Shown one piece after another: positions 54,310 to 64,000 of a stretch of DNA of 64,000 nucleotides. The position numbers and the translations under genes are program-made. Within the stretch, counting starts at the first letter, position 1, and each line of letters begins with the position of its first letter. This DNA comes from Saccharina japonica. Lineage: Eukaryota; Sar; Phaeophyceae; Laminariales; Laminariaceae. A model generated the notes under the pieces. That model saw only the letters and a list, made by a program, of their open reading frames with translations. It had not been told where the DNA came from and did not search any database. The stretch spans positions 254,135 to 318,134 of the forward strand of contig MEHQ01004506.1 in the NCBI GenBank assembly GCA_008828725.1. The letters are read 5' to 3'.

Positions 54310-57300
54310 ATGAAGGGCTCCGCACTGGTCGCCGTAGCGCTGAGCGTGCTCGCGGTTGCTGACGCTCGAGGTGCTGCTGGCGGAGGAGGAGGGCTTCGTC
54401 CTGGACAGAAGGAGGGCAGAAACCTCCAGCAGTCGAACACCAACTACCAGGTATGTACGATACGTACTACACTGCTGCTGCTGCTGCTGCTGCTGCACGT
54501 TTGGCCTTTTGCCTTTTGCCAGGTGCTGCAGCTAGCTGTAGCAGGTGTGGGTGTTATAGGTGGCGCGCGACCTTGTGGAGGAGGTACGAGTAGAGGTGTT
54601 GTTGCTGGTTGCTGCTGCTATGATAGCTTTCGGTCGATGTTCGTGCGGTTTCTACGAGTAATTTCCAGCATTTCGGGCTATTGTCTTGCTCTTTGTGAAG
54701 ACAGCAGCAGTTGATTTTTTTTGTTTTCGGTCAATCGCGTGTACGATATACGGAGAAAGATTTCACAGCAGTCACAAGCAGCAGTGCGTCGTGCCTGACA
54801 TTTTCCGCTTTCCATCGCCGCCGCTATGCACCCCTTGCGAGGGCATGTGGCTGCTGTGGTGGTTATTTTTTTCCAGTTGCTGGTGGCAGGTTGTAGCTCG
54901 CAGACCAGACTGGGTCTCGTTCGTCGTGTGTCGTGTGCGTATCTGTCCTGTTTTCTCGAAAAGAAGCACAAAAAAAAAAAAGCCACAGCAACTTCAATCA
55001 TGGTCATCATGCACACGGCGTATTCTACGTACGCCCAATCTGTCTTCACGTATATACGTACTCGTGTACGTATGGTTATGCTCATACGTACGAGCAGTTT
55101 AGAGTTTCCGCATTGCTGCTGCTGCTGTATCCGCGCTGAACAAACACGCTCTCATATCAACGATTAGGCGCGACTATTATACAACGTTCCCGTGGTGCAC
55201 CCGTATGACGGTCGCGTCTATGGTATCTGCTTGCGTCCTTCGTGGCATTCGAACTTGTCTTGTCGGGCGATTGCAGCAAGTTGTACTGCTGTACGTAGCA
55301 TATCCTCGGCTGTCGATTCTCTGGAAAATAGAAGAAGCTGGAAAAAAAAGAAGTTACGTCTACGTACTCGTACAATATCAATCATACCATGCAGCAGCAG
55401 TGGAAATGGCTGATGGATTTATTTGAACCGTGTGGAAGAATCAAAATCAACAAATCTGTACCACAGGTAGGTACGTTCGTACGACATTTGCCCGTAAAAT
55501 TCACAGCAAGAGTTGGGAGCCGTTTGTTTCCTACTCTCACCGTATCATACAGACGCCGAGAGAAACGTATTGTTTCAAAAAGCAGACTCACTGCTCTACG
55601 AGTAGCTACCTATCTATCCCATGCATAGTTGGCATTGCGTGGGGGAGCAGCGCAGCGGAAAGAGATGACGATGTGACGCGGATCGTCGTTGTAAAACACG
55701 CACGTGAAAAAACACGGAAAACAACGTCCCGGATTGGGAACCGTCGGCTGTTCTTTTTGTTCTGCCACACGTGCCACAGGTAGTTTTTTTTTTGGAACAC
55801 ATCATTAATTCTCTCCACACCAGTACGATAAATAACTCGTACTGCTTGTACGTGGTTGCCCTGTCCATAGTATAAGAACATGACACTACACGGTCACCAG
55901 CCGCTTGGTGTTCGACCCCGCGGGCTACGAGACTCGTTGATGCTCTTCCACTACTGCTTGCAGTTGCGTCGTGTTTCACGTATGTTTTCCCTGCGTATAT
56001 AAAGCAGCAAAGGCAGCAAGACAGCAGCAGTAGCCCGCCGCGTGTTTACGCGGCCAGTCCCGTTATTCAGGTTCTCCTGCGTACTGCTGTACTGCTGTTC
56101 TGTATGTACATGTTCATATCATACGTACATGATATCCCGACAACTATTTCTTTAACGCTGTAGGTACAGCACGTATTATTAATAACCGAACGGGATGTCT
56201 GCATTCGACCGAACCTGCGTGACGTATGGGTATCCGTTCAGTACTTCGTGCTTTGCCACCGTTTACGACGTATTTTGTCATTGTTGCTTGTAGAATTTGT
56301 GATTTTGTCCAACTCTCTCGCTATCTATTTAGTACCTGGTAGTCTACACGAATACTCGTAAACTCGTTCCATTCGTCGTCGAGCAGATGGCGTTTGTCGA
56401 GCCCTAGTTCTTCCGTGTTTTACCGCCCTCGCCTCGTAATATGCGTGCGATGTGCTGTTTTGTATTACCGCATTTCACCGCCCACTGTATATTCGTACTT
56501 GTAAGCAGATCCATGAGCGTATCTCACGTATCTTTTTTTGTGCGGTTGTTCGTCTGTTGGGTTATTCATAGCGGAACATGAAACCCAACCGTCTTTTTTG
56601 TGTCGTTCCTCCTGGTACTTCCGAAGCGCACATAATAAAACAGACTAAACATTCGTCGTAGCCGTCGCGACGCAAATCGACGCAATAAAAAACTTCCCGC
56701 GATCGTACTCGTAGCCGACCTCGACCCCCTCCCGTGGCTTTCGCCATGGCCGTCCTTGTGTACAGCGCATACAGCAGCAGTACGTGGCAACGTTATTAAA
56801 AATCGATGTTTATTACCTGGTATGACGAGGGTGGTCGATTTTTTTTTTTCGAAATCTCACAGAATTGCAACCCCGTGGCGATGTTAATGTTACCCCTGTA
56901 CTATTTTTGTACGTAAGAGACAAGGGGTCTATGTCGACAGGTATGCACGTGTAGCGCGGCTGGCTGTAGATCTCCTTTTTTTTGTTACGATCACCTTTGC
57001 CATGCGTTACGTACGAATATCCCTCTCTTCTCAGTAGTACGTTCGTTCCCACATCAGAGCTTGTGTATATTTAATACTCGTATCATATATCTACTGGATG
57101 GAGAAATCAGCACGGACAACAAATGACTAATGGCTGGGCGGGTTTGCAAATACATGCACAGAATGACCGGTTACTAATGTGAAGGAACACTATTTTACAT
57201 ACACACGAGGGCGCTTACGTATATATGACGAGATACTGACTATAATCTGTACCATACACCCAACCGGAAAAAAAAAAAAAAAAAAAAAATCATGCCGTTT

Positions 57301-59844
57301 TCACGACTCACAGGAAGTCTACTTCTCGGAAATGATGGCGGAGGGTGAGAGCGTGGTCATCCTCGACGCCGGGCCCATCAAGTTCACCGCCTCGTGCAAG
57401 ACCGTCACGTACGACTACGACTACTACTCCTCGTCCTCCTACTACAGCTCATCCTCCTACAACTCCACCAGCTCGACGACGTCCTCGTCCTCGTCCTCGC
57501 CCACCACGCGGTCTTACTCGTCCTCGCACTACTACCCCTCGACGAGCTGCTACGACCCCTGCGGTACCATGTCCAGCTCCGGCGGCTCGTACTCCTACAA
57601 CTACGACGATGACTACATGAGCGACGACTACATGAGCGACTACTACTCGTACGACTACAGCTACACCGAGAGCATCGTGAGTGGGTTTGGGTCTGTGGGT
57701 GGGTGGGTGGGTGGATGGGTGCACGAGCAATGATGCCCCCCCCCCTCGATGGTTTCTGGCAAGGCGCCTTTGGTGTCGGTCTGGTCGATGCTGCTTGTAC
57801 AGCCGTAGTATCGGGGTACCGCCTTGTCGGGACACCTACTTCTGCATGTAGCGCATCCCCTGCGATAGCCGATTTCTGTCCAAACCGGGTGGGGGGGGAG
57901 GGGCGGGCAGACACACACTGAAAATGGCGCCTTTCGAAAGGTCTTGCCGAGTTATCTTTCCATAAGACACATCGCTTGGCGCTTGTATACGACATTTATA
58001 CATATCTATCTCGTATATATTCCCGTTTTCGATAAAAACGAAACAAAAAATCGGAATTCATCCCCCGAGATTGATTTTTGAGACTTGATTTTGATTGTCT
58101 TGATAATCTCTTGAGAAAGAGAGAAGAGTTTTTGCGGTAAAAATTAGCCGTCGTTGTGATTCTCGGTTCATGTTTTTGTTATCAGTTGGATGGAGGGAGG
58201 CCCTCCGCTTGTTTTGCCCGTTGTATAGACGTAGAGTTTGGAGGGCGTTGAGAGAGGGGCTTCGGGGGTCCGCTGTTTTTCGCGAGAGCGTGGGGGCGGC
58301 GGAGAGGGTGGATGGAGGGTTGGTTGAAGAGGCCAACCACTCTTGGGCAAAAAAACTATCGCGCGCTCTCGGTGTATCATTGGCGGGTGTCTGTTTGTCT
58401 CAATAGCGTGCCTGCCGCAATTCGATGTATGCCTATTCTGGACCACTCAAAGTGCGTCATTTGATCAGTTTATTGTGTTGCTTGTTTATTGTACGATATG
58501 TATCGTACTGCGTTTTTTTTTTTTTTTTCCCCATCCCATTTATTATCTTCGCCCTTCCTTTCTCTCTCCTTCCTGGTCGTAACTCAGATCCGGGGTCACA
58601 AAGTAGGCTCTTCTCCCTCCTCCCCCACCACGTACGGTTCTTGCCTTGCATTTTTATCGCGAGAAGGTTTCAGCACTTTCTTCCCTCGTCGACTTGCGTC
58701 GGATTCCGCCATCCTACGTACAAGGCATTGCTCGGGAAAAAAGCAACATTATTGATGCATGGTATATATTTAAAGAAAGAAAGAAAAAAAAACAGCTGTG
58801 AGCTCGAGGATTTCGTCGAAACTCATCTTTGCTACCGGTATATACGTAGCTGAGTGTACATATATATATGAAAAATATGTACCAACGTTTTTCGAACCCC
58901 TGCTGTGTGCATTTCGTCTCTTTTTTGTGTTTGCTTTTTTTTTGTCGTTTTGCAGGCCGCGCTTGAGCTGACCTACACGGCCATGGGTGCTGACTACCTC
59001 TACGGCAGCCCTGCTTGTGAGTACCGGTACCGGCACCCGTGCCGCTGGCGCCCTCGTTTGTCTGTTCGCTCGCTCACCCATGAAACGCGCGCGCACTCTA
59101 TATATGCATATCAACTCAAGCGAGCGGGTTTTGCTGAGCTTACGTTTGTCTTCGATTCGACGCTCTCCGCGTGCTCTCTCTTTCTCTTCTCTCTCTCTCT
59201 CTCTCGCTTTGTCCGGCGCGCCCGCAACATATTTTTCAATGTTTAGTTAACCCTTGTAGGACTGGAGTCCCGTTTTTGGGGACAAACTACTTGGACTTAG
59301 TGTGTGATATATTTTTCAGTTCTGAATGGGTTACGCGCTATTTACGTTCGTACCAGGTACGAAGATAGCTGTACTCTTGTGTTCGATTACGACTCCCGTT
59401 CGTTGCTGGGGCTTATGTATGTATCACTCGCAATTTGACTCAGATCTACAGCTATTGGGGGGGTTTTTTCCCCCAAGGTTATAAATTATAAACAGTCTAT
59501 GATACTGCTGTAGTGCGACAATCTAGTGTTACGTATAAATTTATTAACCCATTCAGAACTGAAAAAAAATGTCACACTAATTCCAAGTAGTTTTTTTCCC
59601 CAAAATCGTGGGACCAGTTCTTAAGCGGCCCGAAAAAAAAAAAAAAAAGCCAAAAAAGCCAAAACGGGGGGTTAAGAGTGTGGACGTGAAAAAGTTGTAT
59701 TGACCATTCACCCGACCCGTACATCTGATACGAAATATATACGTGAACATGATCGTACGAGCATACTATCGTATATACGATAGCGAAACGTTTTTTTTGT
59801 GTGTGTTTATGTATGTGTGTTCACTCACCACTCACCACTTACCG

Positions 59845-59898
<54 letters not shown>

Positions 59899-61545
59899 TT
59901 CCCCCCCCCCCCCCCCCCCCCCCTCTCCCCTCCGCTCTGCCGTCCCACTTGTCTTGAATGTCGCACATATGTATGATACCTCCGATGATGTGTGTCGCAA
60001 TGTCGTGTATCAATCATCGCTGGGTGACCCGACTGATCAGACGCGAACTACCCTAACGAGACCGTCCTCGTCGGTGGCTACGAAGCCGGAGAGAGCCGCA
60101 CGCAGACCGTCTTCGCCGGCCGAGACGGGGGGTACGGCGACATGTCCACGCTGCAGTCTGTCTCTGGGTGAGTTTCAGCTATACATATACATATATTTCC
60201 TTTAAACAATACAGCAGCAGCAGTCTATGCCACGTTTGCTCCAAAAAGGGAACTATGAAGCATGTGCGATCTATTTTCACCTTGCGACACCCCCGGGATT
60301 TGAAGTGACCAACATCCCGAAGGGGAACCTTGTACATATATACGAAGTACATGAAAATCGACGAGCGTTTGGGAATGCTGAACCCTCTGTGCGATAAAAA
60401 AAATCACGGCACGAACCGCCGTAGCGGGGGAGGAGGAGGAAGAAGAGCCTGCTGTGTGCCCCCGGATCTGAGTTAACCCTTTTAGGACTGCAGTCCCATT
60501 TTGGGCACAAACCACTCAAATTCTAAGTAACTTGTCCCCAAAACGGGACTCCAGTTCTACAAGGGTTCAGACTATGGAGGGAGAGGGACAAAAAGAAGTG
60601 CGAAGATAATAAATGGGATGGGGGAAAAAAAAAACATACATCCGAAATTCACCAGTAGCAGTACGGCGGTAGAGTTTTACCACTTTTTTTCGCGCTGCGA
60701 TGGTTGCAGCAGGCTATGTACGGTCACACGAGGGCTATGTACGGTCACACGAGGACAAGAGAGATGAATGCCCACCCATGGTTAGTTGGGCCCGATTGGC
60801 CTGACTTGTCTCAGGCTTAATTAAGGGTCAGGGCTATTTACATCCGTTTTTTTTGGGTTTTTTTTCCATCCAATTCATTATCTTCGCACTTCCGTCTTTC
60901 TCCCTCCCTAGTCGTAACTCAGATCCGGGGTCACAAAGTAGGTTCTTCTCCCTCCTCCCCCACTACGGTTCTTGCCTTGGTTTTTATCGCGAGAAAAATT
61001 CAGCACTTTCTCTTCCCTCGTCAACTTTCGTCGAATTTTGCTTACCCACGCTATAATATGCGCTCTCAACAGTCGGTGTCATTTGAGAATAAAAACCTCC
61101 ATGGGGAGAATCGAACCCTCGACATCCGGCCCAAAAGGCTTCGTGGCTACCAGTTAGACCACCGGGGCGACCGGCTGGTTTACTATCACACAAGCACCGC
61201 CGTAGTGGCCCCTCAACCATCGTTGGTGAACCCCCCTCGAAAATTCCTCGCGACGAAAAGCTGCGCCGGCCATTTCTTTCTCGGTGTCGGCCTGGTTCGA
61301 CCTCCACCAACCAAACCCGCGCCGATGTTTTCCCCGGCAGGCAGACCTCCAGTGGAGTTTTCTACTTTTTTACGTACGTTATTCGACACTACTGCTGCAG
61401 ATGTAGATATACAGCAGATGTCAGATTTTGTTCCCCTCAAAACCCGTACGCGTATTATAGAATATGTAGTTCGCGCGATCGAAGTATCCCACTCGGCTTG
61501 CAAAGATGAGCTTCGATAAAACCCTCGATCTCTCGCAGCAGCTGA

Positions 61546-61576
<31 letters not shown>

Positions 61577-62851
61577 TATAGATATATGGTTGAAGCAGAC
61601 TACGTACTATTAATACTACTGCTACTGCTGTGTCGTTCTCATCTGAAGACAACGGGATTGTGTTTTTGGGTTGAGAGTTTTTCACATGAAACCGTCGTTT
61701 CTATGACACCCGTCGACATCCATCCAGCACAACCCAGTGTCCGTGCCGATTCTTCCAATCCTAACAGACAGATACAAACAAGCTCTGCGTTTATGATGCG
61801 GGTGTGGTTGGCGTAGGGTTGGTCATGTTCGTACCGAGTGTCGCACACAAGTACTATTAATAGTGACCCACCCCCTCAACGGCCATCGTGCCCCATTGTT
61901 CGTAAACTGTAGGGGACCACCGACCGGGGCAGGAGGCATCATCCAATCCAATACTTACTTTGAATGATCGTCCGCAGCGTAAAAGAATACTGCTGTAGTA
62001 AACTTGCCTCGGAATTACCATTCGCCACTATTAATAAACTGAAGCCGCGCTGATAAGTTGATCGTGTGCCCTCTTTTTGCGAAATTTTATGACAATTCGA
62101 CCCTGCCCCCCCCGGCTATTTTATCTTCATGCATACCGGTATGATATAAAGAAAATCACCAGTGGACATTTCCTTGGTACCTATGTAGCGTGCATCATAT
62201 CAGACGTCCCTGGTACCAGTGCGTACAGTAGTTAAGACCACTGACTAGTGAGACGTTGGCGACCAGGTTAACGTTCAGTTGAGAACTTCAATAACAAAGC
62301 CTACCCTCCCTAGCATACAGGAAAACTAAACCAATTATGATGGAAAAAGCACAACATCCGCCTTCGACGTAAAACCTCCTACCGCTACTGCTGTACATAT
62401 CCTAAGGGAGCTTTGGTTGACGATTTTTTGTTTTGGTTACTTTCTTGGACTATATATATATATATGTATGCATAATATACAACATCGCGCTCTCAGCAAA
62501 ACGAAACGAAAACCCGTTACGACTACTGGTTCGTTCCTTCATCGTGTTTTTTTTTTTTGCATGTTGTTTTGCCTTTTTTCTTTTCTTTTTTTGCTTTAAT
62601 TAACCCCAATCCACCATACCCTACCCTATACCCTACCCTCTGTTTTGCTTCGATTTTTTTGTTTTTGTTTCTCGTGCTCAAATGATGAAAAAAAAAAAAT
62701 CAGGTACTACGTGAGCATCAACGGGGACAGCACCATCGGCATCCACAAGGAGTGGCTCGCGTACCTCCCTGGCGGGACCGAGAGCTTCCCAGAGGGCATC
62801 GAGTGCATGATGGCCGGCTTCATCACCTACGTCACGCCCGAGAACTCGTAA
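54310..62851 (+). CDS. Secreted Tyr/Ser-rich protein, five exons, unknown family
   Basis: Exons: 54310-54450, 57314-57676, 58956-59016, 60041-60167 and 62704-62851 (TAA). All introns are GT-AG, phases 0, 0, 1 and 2 match at every junction, and the 840-nt total gives 279 residues. The start lies in ACCACCATGA. Residues 1-19 (MKGSALVAVALSVLAVADA) are a signal peptide with an A-x-A cleavage site, followed by a Gly-rich linker. Residues 48-75 hold a strand-like stretch (ESVVILDAGPIKFTASC). About 80 residues of Tyr, Ser and Asp low complexity follow. The remainder (AALELTYTAMGADYLYG; NETVLVGGYEAG; INGDSTIGIHKEWLAYLPGG; ECMMAGFITYV) looks like a beta-rich domain. Four Cys could form two disulfides; NST and NET are N-glycosylation sequons. 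It probably acts outside the cell, perhaps in the wall. The shape faintly recalls small secreted bacterial beta-sandwich proteins, which I cannot confirm. Introns carry SINEs and MITEs. Confidence 0.85.
54451..57313. other. Intron 1 of the secreted-protein gene
   Basis: 2863 bases, GTATGT donor and CACAG acceptor. Contains CTG triplets just after the donor (54473-54496) and a 20-plus base A run at 57268-57290 close to the acceptor. No element recognised. Confidence 0.7.
58513..58725 (-). mobile_element. SINE fragment in intron 2
   Basis: Matches the tail and body of the full SINE (T run, CATTTATTATCTTCGC, GTAACTCAGATCCGGGGTC, TTTTATCGCGAGAAGG) but stops before the tRNA head, a 5' truncation in SINE orientation. 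Confidence 0.8.
59251..59330. mobile_element. TTAA-type MITE in intron 3
   Basis: Flanked by TTAA (59247-59250) and TTAC (59331-59334). Left end CCCTTGTAGGACTGGAGTCC, right end CAGTTCTGAATGGG. 80 bp. Confidence 0.75.
59548..59632. mobile_element. Decayed TTAA-type MITE, opposite orientation
   Basis: TTAACCCATTCAGAACTGAA starts the element, which mirrors the right end of the 59251 copy; the far end (GGGACCAGTTCTTAAGCGGC) is diverged. Confidence 0.6.
59848..59923. repeat. Poly-C tract in intron 3
   Basis: 51 C, two T, then 23 C. The adjacent Pro- and Gly-rich frames are artefacts. Confidence 0.9.
60355..60634 (+). mobile_element. SINE fragment with nested TTAA MITE, intron 4
   Basis: Body and A tail of the SINE in plus orientation (GTAGCGGGGGAGGAGG, GATCTGAG, GAAGTGCGAAGATAATAAAT, A run to 60634). 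The tRNA head is missing. The SINE sequence is split after GATCTGAG by an 89-bp MITE. Confidence 0.8.
60477..60565. mobile_element. TTAA-type MITE inside a SINE, 89 bp
   Basis: Flanked by TTAA (60473-60476) and TTCA (60566-60569). Ends CCCTTTTAGGACTGCAGTCC and GGACTCCAGTTCTACAAGGG. Same length as the 33337-33425 copy. Confidence 0.85.
60847..61175 (-). mobile_element. Full-length tRNA-derived SINE, intron 4
   Basis: Same architecture as 3723-4057: tRNA-like head with TGGTCTAACTGG and GGTTCGATTCT on the minus strand, shared body, A-rich tail (T runs at 60847-60869 on plus). The two copies are about 95% alike by eye. Confidence 0.85.
61176..62703. other. Remainder of intron 4
   Basis: Holds a T run (61546-61570), a fragment of the 110-794 foldback arm (61700-61770, CCCGTCGACATCC and GTGTCCGTGCCGATTCTTC), a solo repeat C end (61935-62003) and CCCTA/CCCTATA words at 62620-62640. 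Ends in an A-rich acceptor (AAAAAATCAG). Confidence 0.6.
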
Positions 62852-63013
62852 AACAGATTATGGAACCCCCCCCCCCCCCACCTCCGAGAACACTCGTAAA
62901 ACAGATTATCGGATTATCTCCCCCGAGTACACTCGTGAAACGGAGTATCCCCCCCCCCCCCCCCCCCCCCCCCAACCCCCCCCCCCCTCCCCCCTACAAG
63001 GAACTCGGAAAAC
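62840..63013 (+). repeat. Tandem copies of the gene's last codons past its stop
   Basis: GAGAACTCGTAAAACAGATT (62840 on, including the stop TAA) recurs as GAGAACACTCGTAAAACAGA (62886), GAGTACACTCGTGAAACGGA (62925) and, weakly, AAGGAACTCGGAAAACG (62997). C runs separate them. Confidence 0.7.
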
Positions 63014-64000
63014 GTACGTGGCGGAAGCGTAAACGTATGGCGGGAATTCAAAGAAGCGCTCGAAGACACTACGAGTACACACACCAGGAAAGGGGGCCCC
63101 CCCCGGGGGGCCCTCGGGGGCCTCCCACCCGCTCAGCATTAAACGTCACCCCCCCCCCTCCATGTTTTGCTGCCCTTGGGCGTGGTACCGGGTATCATAT
63201 GTTTGCATTGCCGAATTTATTTCTATCTTGCTTTGGAGGGGGACGGGACGGGGGTGGCATGCTTGGTAGTGGTGATGGTGGTTGTCGTTCGTGTAGTTAT
63301 AGGTGATGGAAAAAAAAAGTACCCCTCTTCTACTGGACCGGACAGAAAATGTAAGGATCGTTTTTGTTCTAGTAATATACCCCAAAGCAAAACGGTGCCT
63401 TGCGCTGACCGGCGAGAACGGGTGGTATATATATAGGCTACTGTGTACCGGTGTCTTTCAAGCCAAGACACCTTCGGCGAATGATGTAATAGTCTTTTTT
63501 GTTGTTGTGTGTTCCGTACGTATAATACATCATATAATGGGATGAAGTAGACGTTTTGTTATTATTTTTGTTTCTGGAAGCACCAAGCCCCCCTATATAT
63601 CTCACCAACGAGGGAGGGGTTTCCTCTCATGAGGGCGGCATGCTTACAGTATACGTACGTAAACAGAAAAAAATATATATGTTTTTTTTGTTTTGTTTTC
63701 CGGAGCCCTCATTCTACTTTTTCACCGGATAACGTAATGTGGAAATATACGGCTCAGACGTCGGTACGAACCAATTACCGACGGGGTATTCAACCAACCG
63801 TTTTTTTTTTTTTTTTTTCCGCCCTTGGGTTAAGAGAAAGCATAACCCTGAACGTGCATATTATACCAATTTAGTAAAAGTGATGCGGAAATGAAAACGG
63901 GCTCTCTACGAGCACGAGTTGTTGTGTTTCCGTCCCTTTTGCGGTGTGACACAGGCAGGCAGGCAGACGGTTCTTACCCCCCCCCCCCCCCCCCCCCCCC
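63014..64000. other. 3' flank and window end
   Basis: A very stable G/C hairpin (GGGGGCCCCCCCCGGGGGGC at about 63090-63111), short GGT repeats (63261-63300) and a GCAG repeat (63953-63968). The window ends in a run of at least 24 C (63977-64000), typical of a contig breaking at a homopolymer. No gene. Confidence 0.5.

Noticed and set aside
59743-60205. Proline-rich proteins near 59.8 kb
   Set aside because: They read through a poly-C tract in an intron and then pick up exon 4 in the wrong frame.

Overview
The window looks like nuclear DNA of a brown alga (Phaeophyceae) or a close stramenopile relative. The main reason is a spliced gene carrying EsV-1-7 repeats (C-x4-C-x15-C-x2-H), a cysteine-histidine motif known mainly from brown algae, where it occurs in the developmental regulator IMMEDIATE UPRIGHT. 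Both genes I can support have GT-AG introns and are surrounded by repeats. I see no bacterial-style operons, rRNA genes, intact tRNA genes or CRISPR arrays. Most open reading frames in the window are chance products of low-complexity or repeat DNA.

Two genes are supported. (1) About 8328-13589, plus strand: an EsV-1-7 repeat protein, one repeat per exon, with a roughly 940-residue Gly/Ser-rich tail in the last exon. A decayed copy of its first recognised exon lies in its first intron. (2) 54310-62851, plus strand: five exons whose phases all agree and join into a 279-residue protein with a signal peptide, a Tyr/Ser-rich low-complexity insert and a conserved-looking C-terminal part; I do not recognise the family. 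A third coding trace (2063-2458) is a decayed BED-finger fragment inside a hAT transposon.

Layout: 0.1-3 kb, a foldback element and a hAT element with an exact 8-bp target duplication. 3.4-6.2 kb, tRNA-derived SINEs and several small TA-type inverted-repeat elements (MITEs). 6.6-8.1 kb, a terminal-inverted-repeat (TIR) element filled with a 42-bp minisatellite. 8.3-13.6 kb, the EsV-1-7 gene. 13.6-22 kb, repeats including a 60-base G run, an 11-bp minisatellite, a 65-bp satellite and a promoter-like patch with two TGACGTCA sites. 22.3-26.0 kb, a tandem array of a ~776-bp unit with a conserved hairpin. 27-33 kb, two elements made of TACTCGGAGTA palindromes and a cluster of MITEs. 33.2-44.9 kb, two almost identical copies of one segment, one carrying a 1741-bp transposon and the other its empty site, next to a 390-base N gap; this looks like two haplotypes placed in series. 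46-50 kb, LTR-like direct repeats and a 2.2-kb TIR element filled with TAACATTATGTTA-type palindromes. 54-63 kb, the secreted-protein gene, whose introns hold SINEs and TTAA-type MITEs. The window ends in a C run.

The two genes have no visible functional link. The strongest unusual theme is a set of non-autonomous transposable elements whose interiors consist largely of short palindromic or tandem motifs. Several have target-site duplications or empty sites readable directly from this window.
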